A DNA stretch of 28,294 bases from SZUA-117 sp964630795. Its GTDB lineage: Bacteria; Pseudomonadota; Gammaproteobacteria; Steroidobacterales; Woeseiaceae. Location: positions 1 through 28,294 of the forward strand of contig CAZVWF010000031.1 of assembly GCA_964630795.1 (NCBI GenBank), written 5' to 3'. The position numbers and the translations under genes are program-made. Positions within the stretch are counted from its first letter, which is position 1; each line of letters starts with the position of its first letter. The notes beneath the pieces were generated by a model. That model ran no database searches. It saw nothing but the letters and a program-made list of their open reading frames with translations, and was not told the origin of the DNA. Positions 7,858 through 14,609 of the stretch are shown piece by piece.

Positions 7858-9552
7858 ATGGAAGAAAAAGAGTTGCGGCGTTTTTCGCGCGTCGTTGTCG
7901 ATGGTGTTGAGCAAGCGCCAAGCCGCGCAATGCTGCGAGCGGTTGGATTCGAAGAAGAAGACTTCGCCAGGCCGCAAATTGGTATTGCCTCGACCTGGAG
8001 CATGATCACCCCGTGCAACATGCACATTCATGAGCTTGCCAAAAAGGCGGGCGAGGGCGCGGACGAGGCGGGTGGCAAGAGTGTCATATTCAATACGATT
8101 ACCGTGTCGGACGGCATTGCGATGGGCACGCCCGGCATGCGCTACTCCCTGGTCTCCCGGGAAATCATTGCTGATTCGATCGAGGCAGTGGCTGGAGCGG
8201 AGGGATTCGATGGCGTCGTTGCAATCGGCGGCTGCGACAAGAACATGCCAGCCTGTGTCATGGCGATGGCGCGACTGAATCGACCCGGGGTTTTTGTTTA
8301 CGGCGGCACGATCAAACCGGGCGCCAAACGCCGCGATATCGTTTCCGTATTCGAAGCAGTAGGCGCCCATGCGGCCGGCAAGATTGATGATGTCGAACTG
8401 CTGGAGGTTGAACAAACCGCCATTCCGGGTGCTGGCGCGTGCGGGGGAATGTATACCGCCAATACGATGGCGTCAGCGATCGAGGCACTGGGCATGAGCC
8501 TTGGCAACAGTTCCGCACAGGAAGCGATTTCCGAAAGCAAGGCGAGCGATTGCCTGCGGGCTGGCGAAGCCGTGGTTAACCTTGTCAAGGAAGACATCAG
8601 GCCACGCGACATCATGACCAAGAAGGCTTTTGAGAATGCGATCACGGTGATCAATGCGCTGGGAGGCTCGACAAATGCGGTGATGCACCTCATGGCGATG
8701 GCGCGTGAAGCCGACGTCGACCTGTCACTGGACGATTTCATTTGCATTGGTGCCCGTACACCCGTACTCGCGGATGTGAAACCCAGTGGGAAATACCTGA
8801 TGTCGGAATTGATCGATATTGGCGGCATTCAGCCACTAATGAAGCGCATGCTCGACGCTGGCATGCTGCATGGCGATTGTCTGACAGTCACCGGCAGGAC
8901 GATGGCTGAGAACCTTGCAGACGTTCCTGATTATCCGGAGGGGCAGGACGTCATCCGGGACTTCGATGATCCAATCAAGCCGGAAGGGCACCTTGTGATC
9001 ATGTATGGAAACCTGGCCTCGGAAGGTGCTGTAGCGAAAATTACGGGCAAGGAAGGGTTGCGCTTCGAGGGCAATGCCAAAGTCTTTCATTCTGAAGAGG
9101 ACGCGCTGCAGGCTATTCTTGACGGCAAGGTGATTAAAGGTGACGTGGTTGTGATTCGTTACGAAGGCCCGAAGGGCGGGCCAGGCATGAGGGAGATGTT
9201 GAGCCCTACCGGTGCCATCATGGGTAAGGGACTGGGCGAAGATGTTGCTTTGATTACGGACGGGCGTTTTTCGGGCGGCAGTCACGGTTTTGTCGTTGGC
9301 CATGTGACGCCTGAGGCGGCAGTCGGCGGAACCATTGCCCTGATCGAGGACGGCGACCGTATCGTAATCGATGCCGAGGTATGCCGAATTGATCTGGAAG
9401 TCTCCGACAATGAACTGGAGCGACGGCGAGCCGCATGGAAACGACCGCCGTCCAGCGTCACGACTGGAATTCTGGCCAAGTATCGTGCAGAAGTAAGGTC
9501 TGCATCGGAGGGGGCCGTGACTGTTGCGCCACCGTGGGACGAGTCGACCTGA
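7858..9552 (+). CDS. ilvD: Dihydroxy-acid dehydratase, short [2Fe-2S]-type
   Basis: Converts 2,3-dihydroxyisovalerate and 2,3-dihydroxymethylvalerate to the 2-oxo acids that precede valine, leucine and isoleucine. The IlvD/Edd cluster ligands are visible as C53 (ITPCNMHI), C126 (GGCDKNMPAC) and C195 (GAGACGGMYTANTMA). K128 in GCDKN is the usual carbamylated, Mg-binding lysine. The 564-residue length and N-terminal sequence resemble the cyanobacterial/plant/actinobacterial oxygen-tolerant class rather than the 616-residue E. coli [4Fe-4S] enzyme. It sits 133 bases after the FAD dehydrogenase, probably under its own weak promoter (TATGAT at 7791-7796). A 6-bp dyad ATTCGT/ACGAAT lies at 7808-7824. 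It is 12 kb from the ilvC-leu operon and on the opposite strand. Confidence 0.97.
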   Translation: MEEKELRRFSRVVVDGVEQAPSRAMLRAVGFEEEDFARPQIGIASTWSMITPCNMHIHELAKKAGEGADEAGGKSVIFNTITVSDGIAMGTPGMRYSLVSREIIADSIEAVAGAEGFDGVVAIGGCDKNMPACVMAMARLNRPGVFVYGGTIKPGAKRRDIVSVFEAVGAHAAGKIDDVELLEVEQTAIPGAGACGGMYTANTMASAIEALGMSLGNSSAQEAISESKASDCLRAGEAVVNLVKEDIRPRDIMTKKAFENAITVINALGGSTNAVMHLMAMAREADVDLSLDDFICIGARTPVLADVKPSGKYLMSELIDIGGIQPLMKRMLDAGMLHGDCLTVTGRTMAENLADVPDYPEGQDVIRDFDDPIKPEGHLVIMYGNLASEGAVAKITGKEGLRFEGNAKVFHSEEDALQAILDGKVIKGDVVVIRYEGPKGGPGMREMLSPTGAIMGKGLGEDVALITDGRFSGGSHGFVVGHVTPEAAVGGTIALIEDGDRIVIDAEVCRIDLEVSDNELERRRAAWKRPPSSVTTGILAKYRAEVRSASEGAVTVAPPWDEST

Positions 9553-9741
9553 TTCTGCTTGACCTTGAACGTGTCGTTCGATTTACTGCGCACCTCGATT
9601 CATTATCCGCCCAGGTATTGTGCCGTGGCAGCGGCGATCCCGTTGCCCTATAACGACGAAAACGAATGGCGCGCCAGAGGTACCGGGGGTGCGAACGACG
9701 GGGAACCGGCCGGACAAAAGAGCCGGAAAGCTGTCATAAAG
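9553..9741 (+). other. Structured GC-rich spacer, candidate small RNA or lysA leader
   Basis: No convincing protein gene lies here. A TATAAC hexamer (9649-9654, weak -35 TGGCAG 17 bases upstream) is followed by a GC-rich stretch that includes a CCGGC...GCCGG hairpin (9706-9710 with 9722-9726), and then by the intrinsic terminator at 9742-9773. Promoter-like hexamer, structured core and terminator together span about 110 bases, the size of a small RNA. I tested the spacer by eye against lysine, SAM, cobalamin and guanidine riboswitches and found no match. Confidence 0.35.
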
Positions 9742-9773
9742 CCCGCAAGGTTTCCTCCGCGCGGGTTTTTTTT
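9742..9773 (+). terminator. Intrinsic terminator upstream of lysA
   Basis: The stem CCCGC (9742-9746) / GCGGG (9761-9765), with an inner AGG/CCT pair, is followed by eight T. It may end the ilvD transcript, a small RNA, or act as a lysA attenuator. A perfect TTGACA hexamer (9772-9777) begins inside the T-run. With an 18-base spacer it pairs with TAAACC, a weak -10, just ahead of lysA. Confidence 0.75.
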
Positions 9774-9815
9774 GACAGGGCGAATTGAATAAGCGTAAAC
9801 CGCTCAGGACAAGAC

Positions 9816-10970
9816 GTGCGATCTGAAACGGACATCGAAAAGGAACCCTGGTGGGTTCAAAAGCGGACCGAGTTGCTAAGCCTTGCAGACCGGCATCTTA
9901 ATGCTTATGTCTATGATCTCGATACCGTAATTCAGAAAGCCGGTGATATTCAATCGCTCGGAGCGGTGGACCGTGCGCTGTATGCCGTCAAAGCGAACTT
10001 CAATGCAGACATAATCCGCACACTGGCAGGGGCAGGTGTCGACTTCGATTGTGTGTCTCCGGGTGAGGTTCGATTGATCCGCGAGGTCTTGTCCGACGAT
10101 TGTGAGGGCAGAATACTTTTTACTCCCAATTTCGCGCCACGCGACGAATATGAATGGGCTTTTCGGGAAGGTCTGTGCGTCACGCTAGATAATCTCTTTC
10201 CCCTGAAGCACTGGCCCGAGATTTTTGCGGACCGGGATATCTTTGTGCGTATCGATCCCGACTATGGCGCGGGTCATCACGAGCATGTCATTACAGCGGG
10301 TGTCACTTCCAAGTTCGGCGTATCGATCGATGAAATCGATGAGCTCGTGACACTGATCAATTCGGCCGGTGCGCGTGTCGTCGGCATCCATGCCCACAGT
10401 GGATCCGGTATTCTCGAGCCTCAAAACTGGCAGTCAGTTGCCGCAGTGCTTGCCGGTATCGCCGAACGATTTCCCGATGTACGGACACTGGATCTCGGCG
10501 GCGGAATCGGCGTGCCGGATCGACGCGGCATGCCCGGGTTCGACCTGGCTGCGCTCGATGAGTTGCTCGGCACAGTTAAAGCGGAATACCCGGATTATTC
10601 GCTCTGGCTGGAACCCGGGCGCTACCTGGTGGCGCAAGCTGGTGTGCTTATCGCTCATGTTACCCAGACCAAGGAAAAGGGCAGTCATGCCTATGTTGGT
10701 GTGAGCACGGGCTTTAATTCGCTGATACGTCCGGCGCTTTACGACGCCTACCACGAGATTGTGAATCTCACACAACTCGATGCTGAAGCGACTGAGACCG
10801 TTACGGTGGTTGGTCCTATTTGCGAAACCGGCGACAAACTTGGTACCGGGCGGGCCTTTCCTCCCAGTAATGAAGGTGACGTCGTACTGATTGCGAATAC
10901 GGGTGCGTACGGCTATGTCATGAGTTCGCGCTACAATCTTAGGGACGCACCGGAAGAAATAGCCATCTGA
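9816..10970 (+). CDS. lysA: Diaminopimelate decarboxylase, stand-alone LysAC-type
   Basis: A PLP-dependent fold-III (alanine racemase-like) decarboxylase that converts meso-diaminopimelate to L-lysine, the last step of lysine synthesis. K59 (YAVKAN) forms the Schiff base. HAHSGSG (192-198) and DLGGGIG (226-232) bind PLP phosphate. EPGR (266-269) and CETGD (336-340) contribute substrate contacts and the catalytic cysteine. The closest resemblance I recall is the C-terminal half of the fused aspartokinase-DAP decarboxylase (LysAC) of Xanthomonadaceae, but here the 384-residue domain is separate and no aspartokinase lies nearby. The start is GTG, set by AGGA at 9806-9809. The stop is 13 bases ahead of the SnoaL-like gene, suggesting an operon. 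Ornithine or arginine decarboxylase is less likely because of the SGSG and CETGD motifs. Confidence 0.88.
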   Translation: MRSETDIEKEPWWVQKRTELLSLADRHLNAYVYDLDTVIQKAGDIQSLGAVDRALYAVKANFNADIIRTLAGAGVDFDCVSPGEVRLIREVLSDDCEGRILFTPNFAPRDEYEWAFREGLCVTLDNLFPLKHWPEIFADRDIFVRIDPDYGAGHHEHVITAGVTSKFGVSIDEIDELVTLINSAGARVVGIHAHSGSGILEPQNWQSVAAVLAGIAERFPDVRTLDLGGGIGVPDRRGMPGFDLAALDELLGTVKAEYPDYSLWLEPGRYLVAQAGVLIAHVTQTKEKGSHAYVGVSTGFNSLIRPALYDAYHEIVNLTQLDAEATETVTVVGPICETGDKLGTGRAFPPSNEGDVVLIANTGAYGYVMSSRYNLRDAPEEIAI

Positions 10971-10983
10971 CAGGGAGTGAAAC

Positions 10984-11445
10984 ATGAGGATACTGACACT
11001 GCTGCTCGTCGCCCTGGCATCGGTTGCCCTGGCAGATGATGCAGACGATGCAGGCGCAAAAATTCACGAGTATTTTGAGCTTTTTAATGCGAGGGATGTC
11101 CGGACGATTGCCAACGAGATCTATTCGTCGCCGGTGCATATTGGTGGGGGCGACGGTCATAGTGTCTATGCAGACCCGGCGGCGTCCATCGAAAGCCTCA
11201 CTCGTTTTTACAGTCAACTCGATGAACAGGGCTGGAAGGCCTCGGTCATCGATCACCTGGAGATATGTCAACTGTCAGACACGCTGGCATTGGTTGATAC
11301 ACGGTTTTCGCGGATGACCCAGGATAATGAACCGATACCGCCGGCGGTACGCACGACGCTCTATGTGGTGCAAAAACTTGAAGACCGCTGGGCAATTGTC
11401 GCCTTTTATGGTCACGATGCAGACAAACGTCCGTCCTGCGGCTAG
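10984..11445 (+). CDS. Exported SnoaL/NTF2-like protein
   Basis: A 153-residue protein with a clear Sec signal peptide (MRILTLLLVALASVALA, cleavage likely after ALA at 17), so periplasmic. The mature part looks like an NTF2/SnoaL-like alpha-beta cone: an N-terminal helix (IHEYFELFNARDVRTIANEI), then strand-rich sequence ending RWAIVAFYGHDADKRPSCG. Families of this fold bind small hydrophobic ligands or act as isomerases or hydrolases, and no catalytic pair can be assigned here. A good ribosome binding site (GGGAG) precedes ATG. It lies 13 bases after lysA and its stop adjoins the Tat-SDR gene, so it probably works with the exported enzymes rather than with lysine synthesis. Confidence 0.72.
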   Translation: MRILTLLLVALASVALADDADDAGAKIHEYFELFNARDVRTIANEIYSSPVHIGGGDGHSVYADPAASIESLTRFYSQLDEQGWKASVIDHLEICQLSDTLALVDTRFSRMTQDNEPIPPAVRTTLYVVQKLEDRWAIVAFYGHDADKRPSCG

Positions 11446-11454
11446 GTGGAACCA

Positions 11455-12531
11455 GTGACAGGCCGAAGGGTATTCTTGCGTACGATGATGTCGGCAAGCG
11501 CGTTGTCGCTGACAGGCCGGTCGGCGTTCAGCAAGGGCGGAATGAATATCCTGATCCTCGGTGGCACCGGTTTTATCGGTCCACATCTTGTGCGTTACGC
11601 AATGGACCGCGGACACCGGATCACGCTGTTCAATCGAGGTCGAACCAACACGCACCTGTTTCCGGATGTAGAAAAGCTGGTAGGTGATCGCAACGACAAT
11701 CTTTCGGCACTGGAAGAGCGGCGCTGGGATGCAGTCATCGACAATTCGGGCTACACACCCCAGCAGGTTCGCCTGAGCGTCGACCTGTTGAAGGGTGCAT
11801 GCGACCAGTACCTGTTTACGTCGACCCGTGGTGTCTACACAGACTTTACCACTGCGATTATGGATGAGGATGCCCCGATCGGCGCCGAGAACCCGCCGGC
11901 GCCGGACTGGACCAGTTACCGCGACAACAAGGCGAAGGCGGAACGTATCGTGCAGGGCGTTTTCGGTGCCAGGAGCCAGATTACACGCCCGCCGGTCATT
12001 GTCGGGCCGGGCGATCGAACCGACCGGTTTACCTACTGGGTCGACCGTATCGATGGCGGTGGCGACATTCTCGTTCATGGAGATCGATCAGACCCCGTCC
12101 AGTACGTCGACGTACGCGACCTCGCCGAGTTTTATGTGCACATGGTCGAGAACTCGATCCGCGGTATCTATAACACCGTTGGACCGGGATCCCCGCTGAC
12201 CAATGCCGGGTTCGTTCATGGCATCAAATCGGTCACGGCGACACCGTCGAGCTTCACATGGGTGGATTGGGACTTCCTGATCGCCGAGGGTGAAGAGGCG
12301 CAGGTCACATTGCCGTTCTGGTATCGACCCGAGGGCCGCTTCCTCAACTACGGGCGTATGGTCAATACGCGCGCGATCGAAGCGGGAATGCGCTTCAGGC
12401 CGCTTGCCGTTACTGCAAAAGACACCCTCGACTGGCACCGAACGCGGAGCGAGGAGCAGCAGGCGAACCTGCGGGTAGGGCTGAGCCGCGAACGCGAGGC
12501 GGAATTGCTGGAGAGGTGGGCGTCGACATAA
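11455..12531 (+). CDS. Tat-exported NAD-dependent epimerase/dehydratase-like (extended SDR) protein
   Basis: A 358-residue protein that begins with a twin-arginine signal (GRRVFLRTMMSASALSLTG, RR at 4-5) and then an extended SDR Rossmann fold with ILGGTGFIG (34-42), the NAD(P)-binding glycine motif, and LFNRGRTN after the second strand. VQYVDVRDLAEFYVHMVE in the middle is typical of the isoflavone-reductase/CSP41-like atypical SDRs. A folded nicotinamide-cofactor protein sent through Tat is unusual. The canonical YxxxK pair is not obvious (SYRDNKAKAE is the closest), so catalysis is uncertain. I chose GTG 11455 over GTG 11446 because AGGTGG at 11444-11449 is correctly spaced for it and it gives a standard Tat n-region. 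The upstream stop is at 11445. Confidence 0.75.
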   Translation: MTGRRVFLRTMMSASALSLTGRSAFSKGGMNILILGGTGFIGPHLVRYAMDRGHRITLFNRGRTNTHLFPDVEKLVGDRNDNLSALEERRWDAVIDNSGYTPQQVRLSVDLLKGACDQYLFTSTRGVYTDFTTAIMDEDAPIGAENPPAPDWTSYRDNKAKAERIVQGVFGARSQITRPPVIVGPGDRTDRFTYWVDRIDGGGDILVHGDRSDPVQYVDVRDLAEFYVHMVENSIRGIYNTVGPGSPLTNAGFVHGIKSVTATPSSFTWVDWDFLIAEGEEAQVTLPFWYRPEGRFLNYGRMVNTRAIEAGMRFRPLAVTAKDTLDWHRTRSEEQQANLRVGLSREREAELLERWAST

Positions 12532-12595
12532 ACCTGGCGCGTCCGATAATGGTGATGCCCATCGGGGTCATCAAGGCAATAAAATACATTATTAA

Positions 12596-12611
12596 AATAA
12601 CCTAAGTTATT
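12596..12611. promoter_or_regulatory. AT-rich palindrome upstream of the Tat aminotransferase gene
   Basis: AATAAC (12596-12601) and GTTATT (12606-12611) form a 6-bp dyad around CTAA inside a strongly A+T-rich patch (about 12578-12620) that contrasts with its GC-rich neighbours. It is a candidate operator or promoter region for the gene starting at 12630. No -10/-35 pair can be chosen with confidence. Confidence 0.35.
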
Positions 12612-12629
12612 AAAAATAAGGTAGAAAAG

Positions 12630-13916
12630 ATGGACAATACTCGGCTCAATCGACGCGATGTGATTCGCAGCCTGGCGGGTGCAGCCGCACTTTTCGGGCT
12701 TTCTGCGGAGGCCGTTGCGGGTAAACCATCGACATTGCCGTCGACCGAACTGCTGGACAGCGATCCCGAAGCGTTCTGGTCGCGTCTGCGTGATGAACAG
12801 TTCCTGATGCCGGGAAAGCGGGCGTTTTTGAATACGGGCAGCCTGGGTGTCACCGCACGGCCGGTATTGCAGGCCGTCGCGGACTACCTTCACAGGGCGG
12901 CGGAGCTCGATTTCGATCATTTGCAGGTCGAGCGCTATCCTCGTTGGGGCTACGAGACGCTGGATGAAGAGCGGATGCTCCTGGCCGAATTCGTGGGCTG
13001 TACAAAAGACGAGCTGGCGATTACCCACAATGCGACTGAGGCGATGTCGATAATTGCCGGCGGCATGGTGCTGGAGGCAGGTGCCGAGGTGCTGCTGACC
13101 AACCAGGAACATCCCAGCGGCCGGGGGCCGTGGCAGGTTAGAGAGGCGCGCGGCGAACTGACAACACGGGAGGTCGACATTCCGCTGCCGCCGGAAAGTC
13201 CAGAGCAGCTGGTGGACATCATCACCTCGGCCATAGGGCCAAGTACGCGGGTGCTGAGCTTCAGTGGTATCACGAGTCCCACCGGCCTGCTAATGCCTAT
13301 TCAGGAGATTTGCGATGCCGCGCGTGAAAGGGGCGTGATAACCGTGGTCGATGGCGCGCATATGTCCGGGCAGGTTCCTTATCGAATTGATGAGATGCAT
13401 TGTGACTATTACGCGGGTAGCCCGCACAAGTGGCTATTCGCGCCGGCAGGCTCGGGCCTTCTGTACATTCGCGAAGAGCACCTCGACACGCACTATCCGG
13501 TGATCGCAACGACCGGCTGGAATGACAAATCGCTGAAGGCCGGGCGATTCATGCGCTTTGGCACCAACAATCGCGCTGTCATTGAGGGGCTGATGGCCGG
13601 GCTCGCATTCGCACGGTCCGTCGGTCCCGACCATATCTATCGCCGCATTCATGACCTCGCTGTCGATACCTACGAGCGTGCGGCGGCGTTACCGTATTGC
13701 GAGATGCTTTCGCCGGAAGATGACAAAATGTACGGATCCCTGGTGACATTCCGGATTAATCTGCCGGAGGAAAGGCTGGCGCGGCTCTGGCAAGCCTGCA
13801 GGGAGCGACTGATCTGGACAACCGGCAACCCCCAACTGCGCGTGTCGACACATGTCCACACTCGTCGGTCCGACCTTGACCTGTTCTTCGAAACACTTGC
13901 GGAGGCAGCCGCATAA
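12630..13916 (+). CDS. Tat-exported class V aminotransferase / isopenicillin N epimerase-like protein
   Basis: A 428-residue fold-type I PLP enzyme of the aminotransferase class V family (CefD/NifS-like). It has a Tat signal peptide at the N terminus (NRRDVIRSLAGAAALFGLSA, RR at 8-9), so it should be exported folded with PLP bound. NTGSLG (68-73) is the substrate loop. THNATEAMS (132-140) binds phosphate and DGAH (241-244) carries the PLP-ring Asp. SPHKW (264-268) holds the Schiff-base lysine K267. Cysteine-desulfurase cysteine loops are absent. Possible activities include epimerase, lyase or selenocysteine/kynureninase-like chemistry, and the substrate cannot be predicted. It is 98 bases downstream of the Tat-SDR gene, and the DksA-like gene begins 3 bases after its stop. 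Confidence 0.83.
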   Translation: MDNTRLNRRDVIRSLAGAAALFGLSAEAVAGKPSTLPSTELLDSDPEAFWSRLRDEQFLMPGKRAFLNTGSLGVTARPVLQAVADYLHRAAELDFDHLQVERYPRWGYETLDEERMLLAEFVGCTKDELAITHNATEAMSIIAGGMVLEAGAEVLLTNQEHPSGRGPWQVREARGELTTREVDIPLPPESPEQLVDIITSAIGPSTRVLSFSGITSPTGLLMPIQEICDAARERGVITVVDGAHMSGQVPYRIDEMHCDYYAGSPHKWLFAPAGSGLLYIREEHLDTHYPVIATTGWNDKSLKAGRFMRFGTNNRAVIEGLMAGLAFARSVGPDHIYRRIHDLAVDTYERAAALPYCEMLSPEDDKMYGSLVTFRINLPEERLARLWQACRERLIWTTGNPQLRVSTHVHTRRSDLDLFFETLAEAAA

Positions 13917-13919
13917 GCC

Positions 13920-14288
13920 ATGCAGGAAGCCTTCCTGGCTGAAATGCGCGACGCCCTGATTGCGCTGCGGGCCGAATTGCAGTCGGTCACGGATACGGCC
14001 GAGTCGTCCGCTCAGCCGGTGGAACTGGATCAGCAGCGGGTAGGGCGCCTGTCTCGAATGGACGCCATGCAGGTCCAGGCGATGGCCCGGGCTGCCGGCC
14101 GCCGCCGCGAAGTAAGCTTGCAGGGCATTGCTGCCGCACTGGCGCGAATAGAAAGCGGAGAATTCGGTCATTGCCAGGGCTGTGATGAACCGATCGGGGA
14201 AAACCGGCTCCGGTTCGATCCTGCTGTCGCCTTGTGCATCGACTGTGCCAGTGCGGCCGAAAATGCGCCCCGCGGCCGGGACCGATAA
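13920..14288 (+). CDS. DksA/TraR-family zinc-finger protein
   Basis: A 122-residue cytoplasmic protein with an N-terminal helical hairpin (1-75) and a C-terminal C4 zinc finger: C85 and C88 in CQGC, C106 and C109 in CIDC. This is the DksA/TraR layout, whose members enter the RNA polymerase secondary channel and alter promoter kinetics, often with ppGpp. EFGHCQGCDEPIGENRL is the typical finger sequence. It is shorter than true DksA (about 150) and lacks a clear DxxDxA tip: the turn region reads LDQQRVGRLSRMDAMQ. It belongs to the small YbiI/TraR-like accessory group, and whether it binds polymerase is open. It is closely linked to the Tat aminotransferase gene (3-base gap). Confidence 0.88.
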   Translation: MQEAFLAEMRDALIALRAELQSVTDTAESSAQPVELDQQRVGRLSRMDAMQVQAMARAAGRRREVSLQGIAAALARIESGEFGHCQGCDEPIGENRLRFDPAVALCIDCASAAENAPRGRDR

Positions 14289-14336
14289 ATCGTTGGCCGT
14301 ATTGATGTAATCTCATATTCGCAATGCCGAATAAGA

Positions 14337-14366
14337 TTGACCGGCTTGATCTGTAGATTCTAGACT
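14337..14366 (+). promoter_or_regulatory. Probable sigma-70 promoter of metB
   Basis: TTGACC (14337-14342) and TAGACT (14361-14366) are separated by 18 bases. The predicted start, near 14373, coincides with the first base of the SAM-riboswitch P1 stem, which supports the assignment. Confidence 0.55.
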
Positions 14367-14372
14367 TTCCCG

Positions 14373-14486
14373 ACTCATCGAGACCGGCTGAGGGATAGGC
14401 CCAGTGACGCCGGGGCAACCTTCAGGGTTAACCACCCTGAAAAGGTGCCAACTCCTGCGAAGTCTTCAGGGCTTCGAGAGATGAGT
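14373..14486 (+). promoter_or_regulatory. SAM-I (S-box) riboswitch aptamer upstream of metB
   Basis: An S-adenosylmethionine-sensing RNA. P1 is ACTCATC (14373-14379) with GATGAGT (14480-14486). The conserved internal segments are all present: GAGACCGGCTGAGGGA, GGCCC followed by GTGACGCCGGGGCAACC, and GGTGCCAACTCCTGC (14444-14458). P3 is a perfect 8-bp stem (14421-14428 with 14434-14441), and a short P4 follows. When SAM is abundant the aptamer should lower expression of the cystathionine gamma-synthase gene beginning 123 bases downstream. No U-run terminator is seen, so control may act on translation. Confidence 0.93.
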
Positions 14487-14609
14487 GTCAATGCAACGCC
14501 TGTCGGCCCGGCCGCTGGTGAAAGGGCATGGCACCCTCCCTGCGTCTTCGCGGGAGCCGATGAGAACAACCGGCATTTGCCGGCATCGGAATAACGCGGA
14601 GACAAGCTG
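14487..14609 (+). promoter_or_regulatory. Expression platform and leader between SAM aptamer and metB
   Basis: This stretch contains a hairpin at 14537-14555 (TCCC, GCG, TCTT loop), then CGATGAG at 14558-14564, which exactly complements the P1 5' strand extended by one base (CTCATCG, 14374-14380) and can also pair locally with CATCGG at 14584-14589. The metB ribosome binding site GGAG is at 14598-14601, eight bases before the ATG. Two mutually exclusive pairings are therefore possible, but I see no terminator. Confidence 0.5.

Noticed and set aside
9666..9791. Arg-rich 41-codon ORF across the pre-lysA terminator
   Set aside because: It reads through the terminator stem and T-run, has no ribosome binding site and no similarity I know. 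More likely non-coding.
9600..9815. Lysine, cobalamin, guanidine or SAM riboswitch before lysA
   Set aside because: The conserved core segments of these classes are not present, and the CCGGC/GCCGG hairpin alone is not enough.
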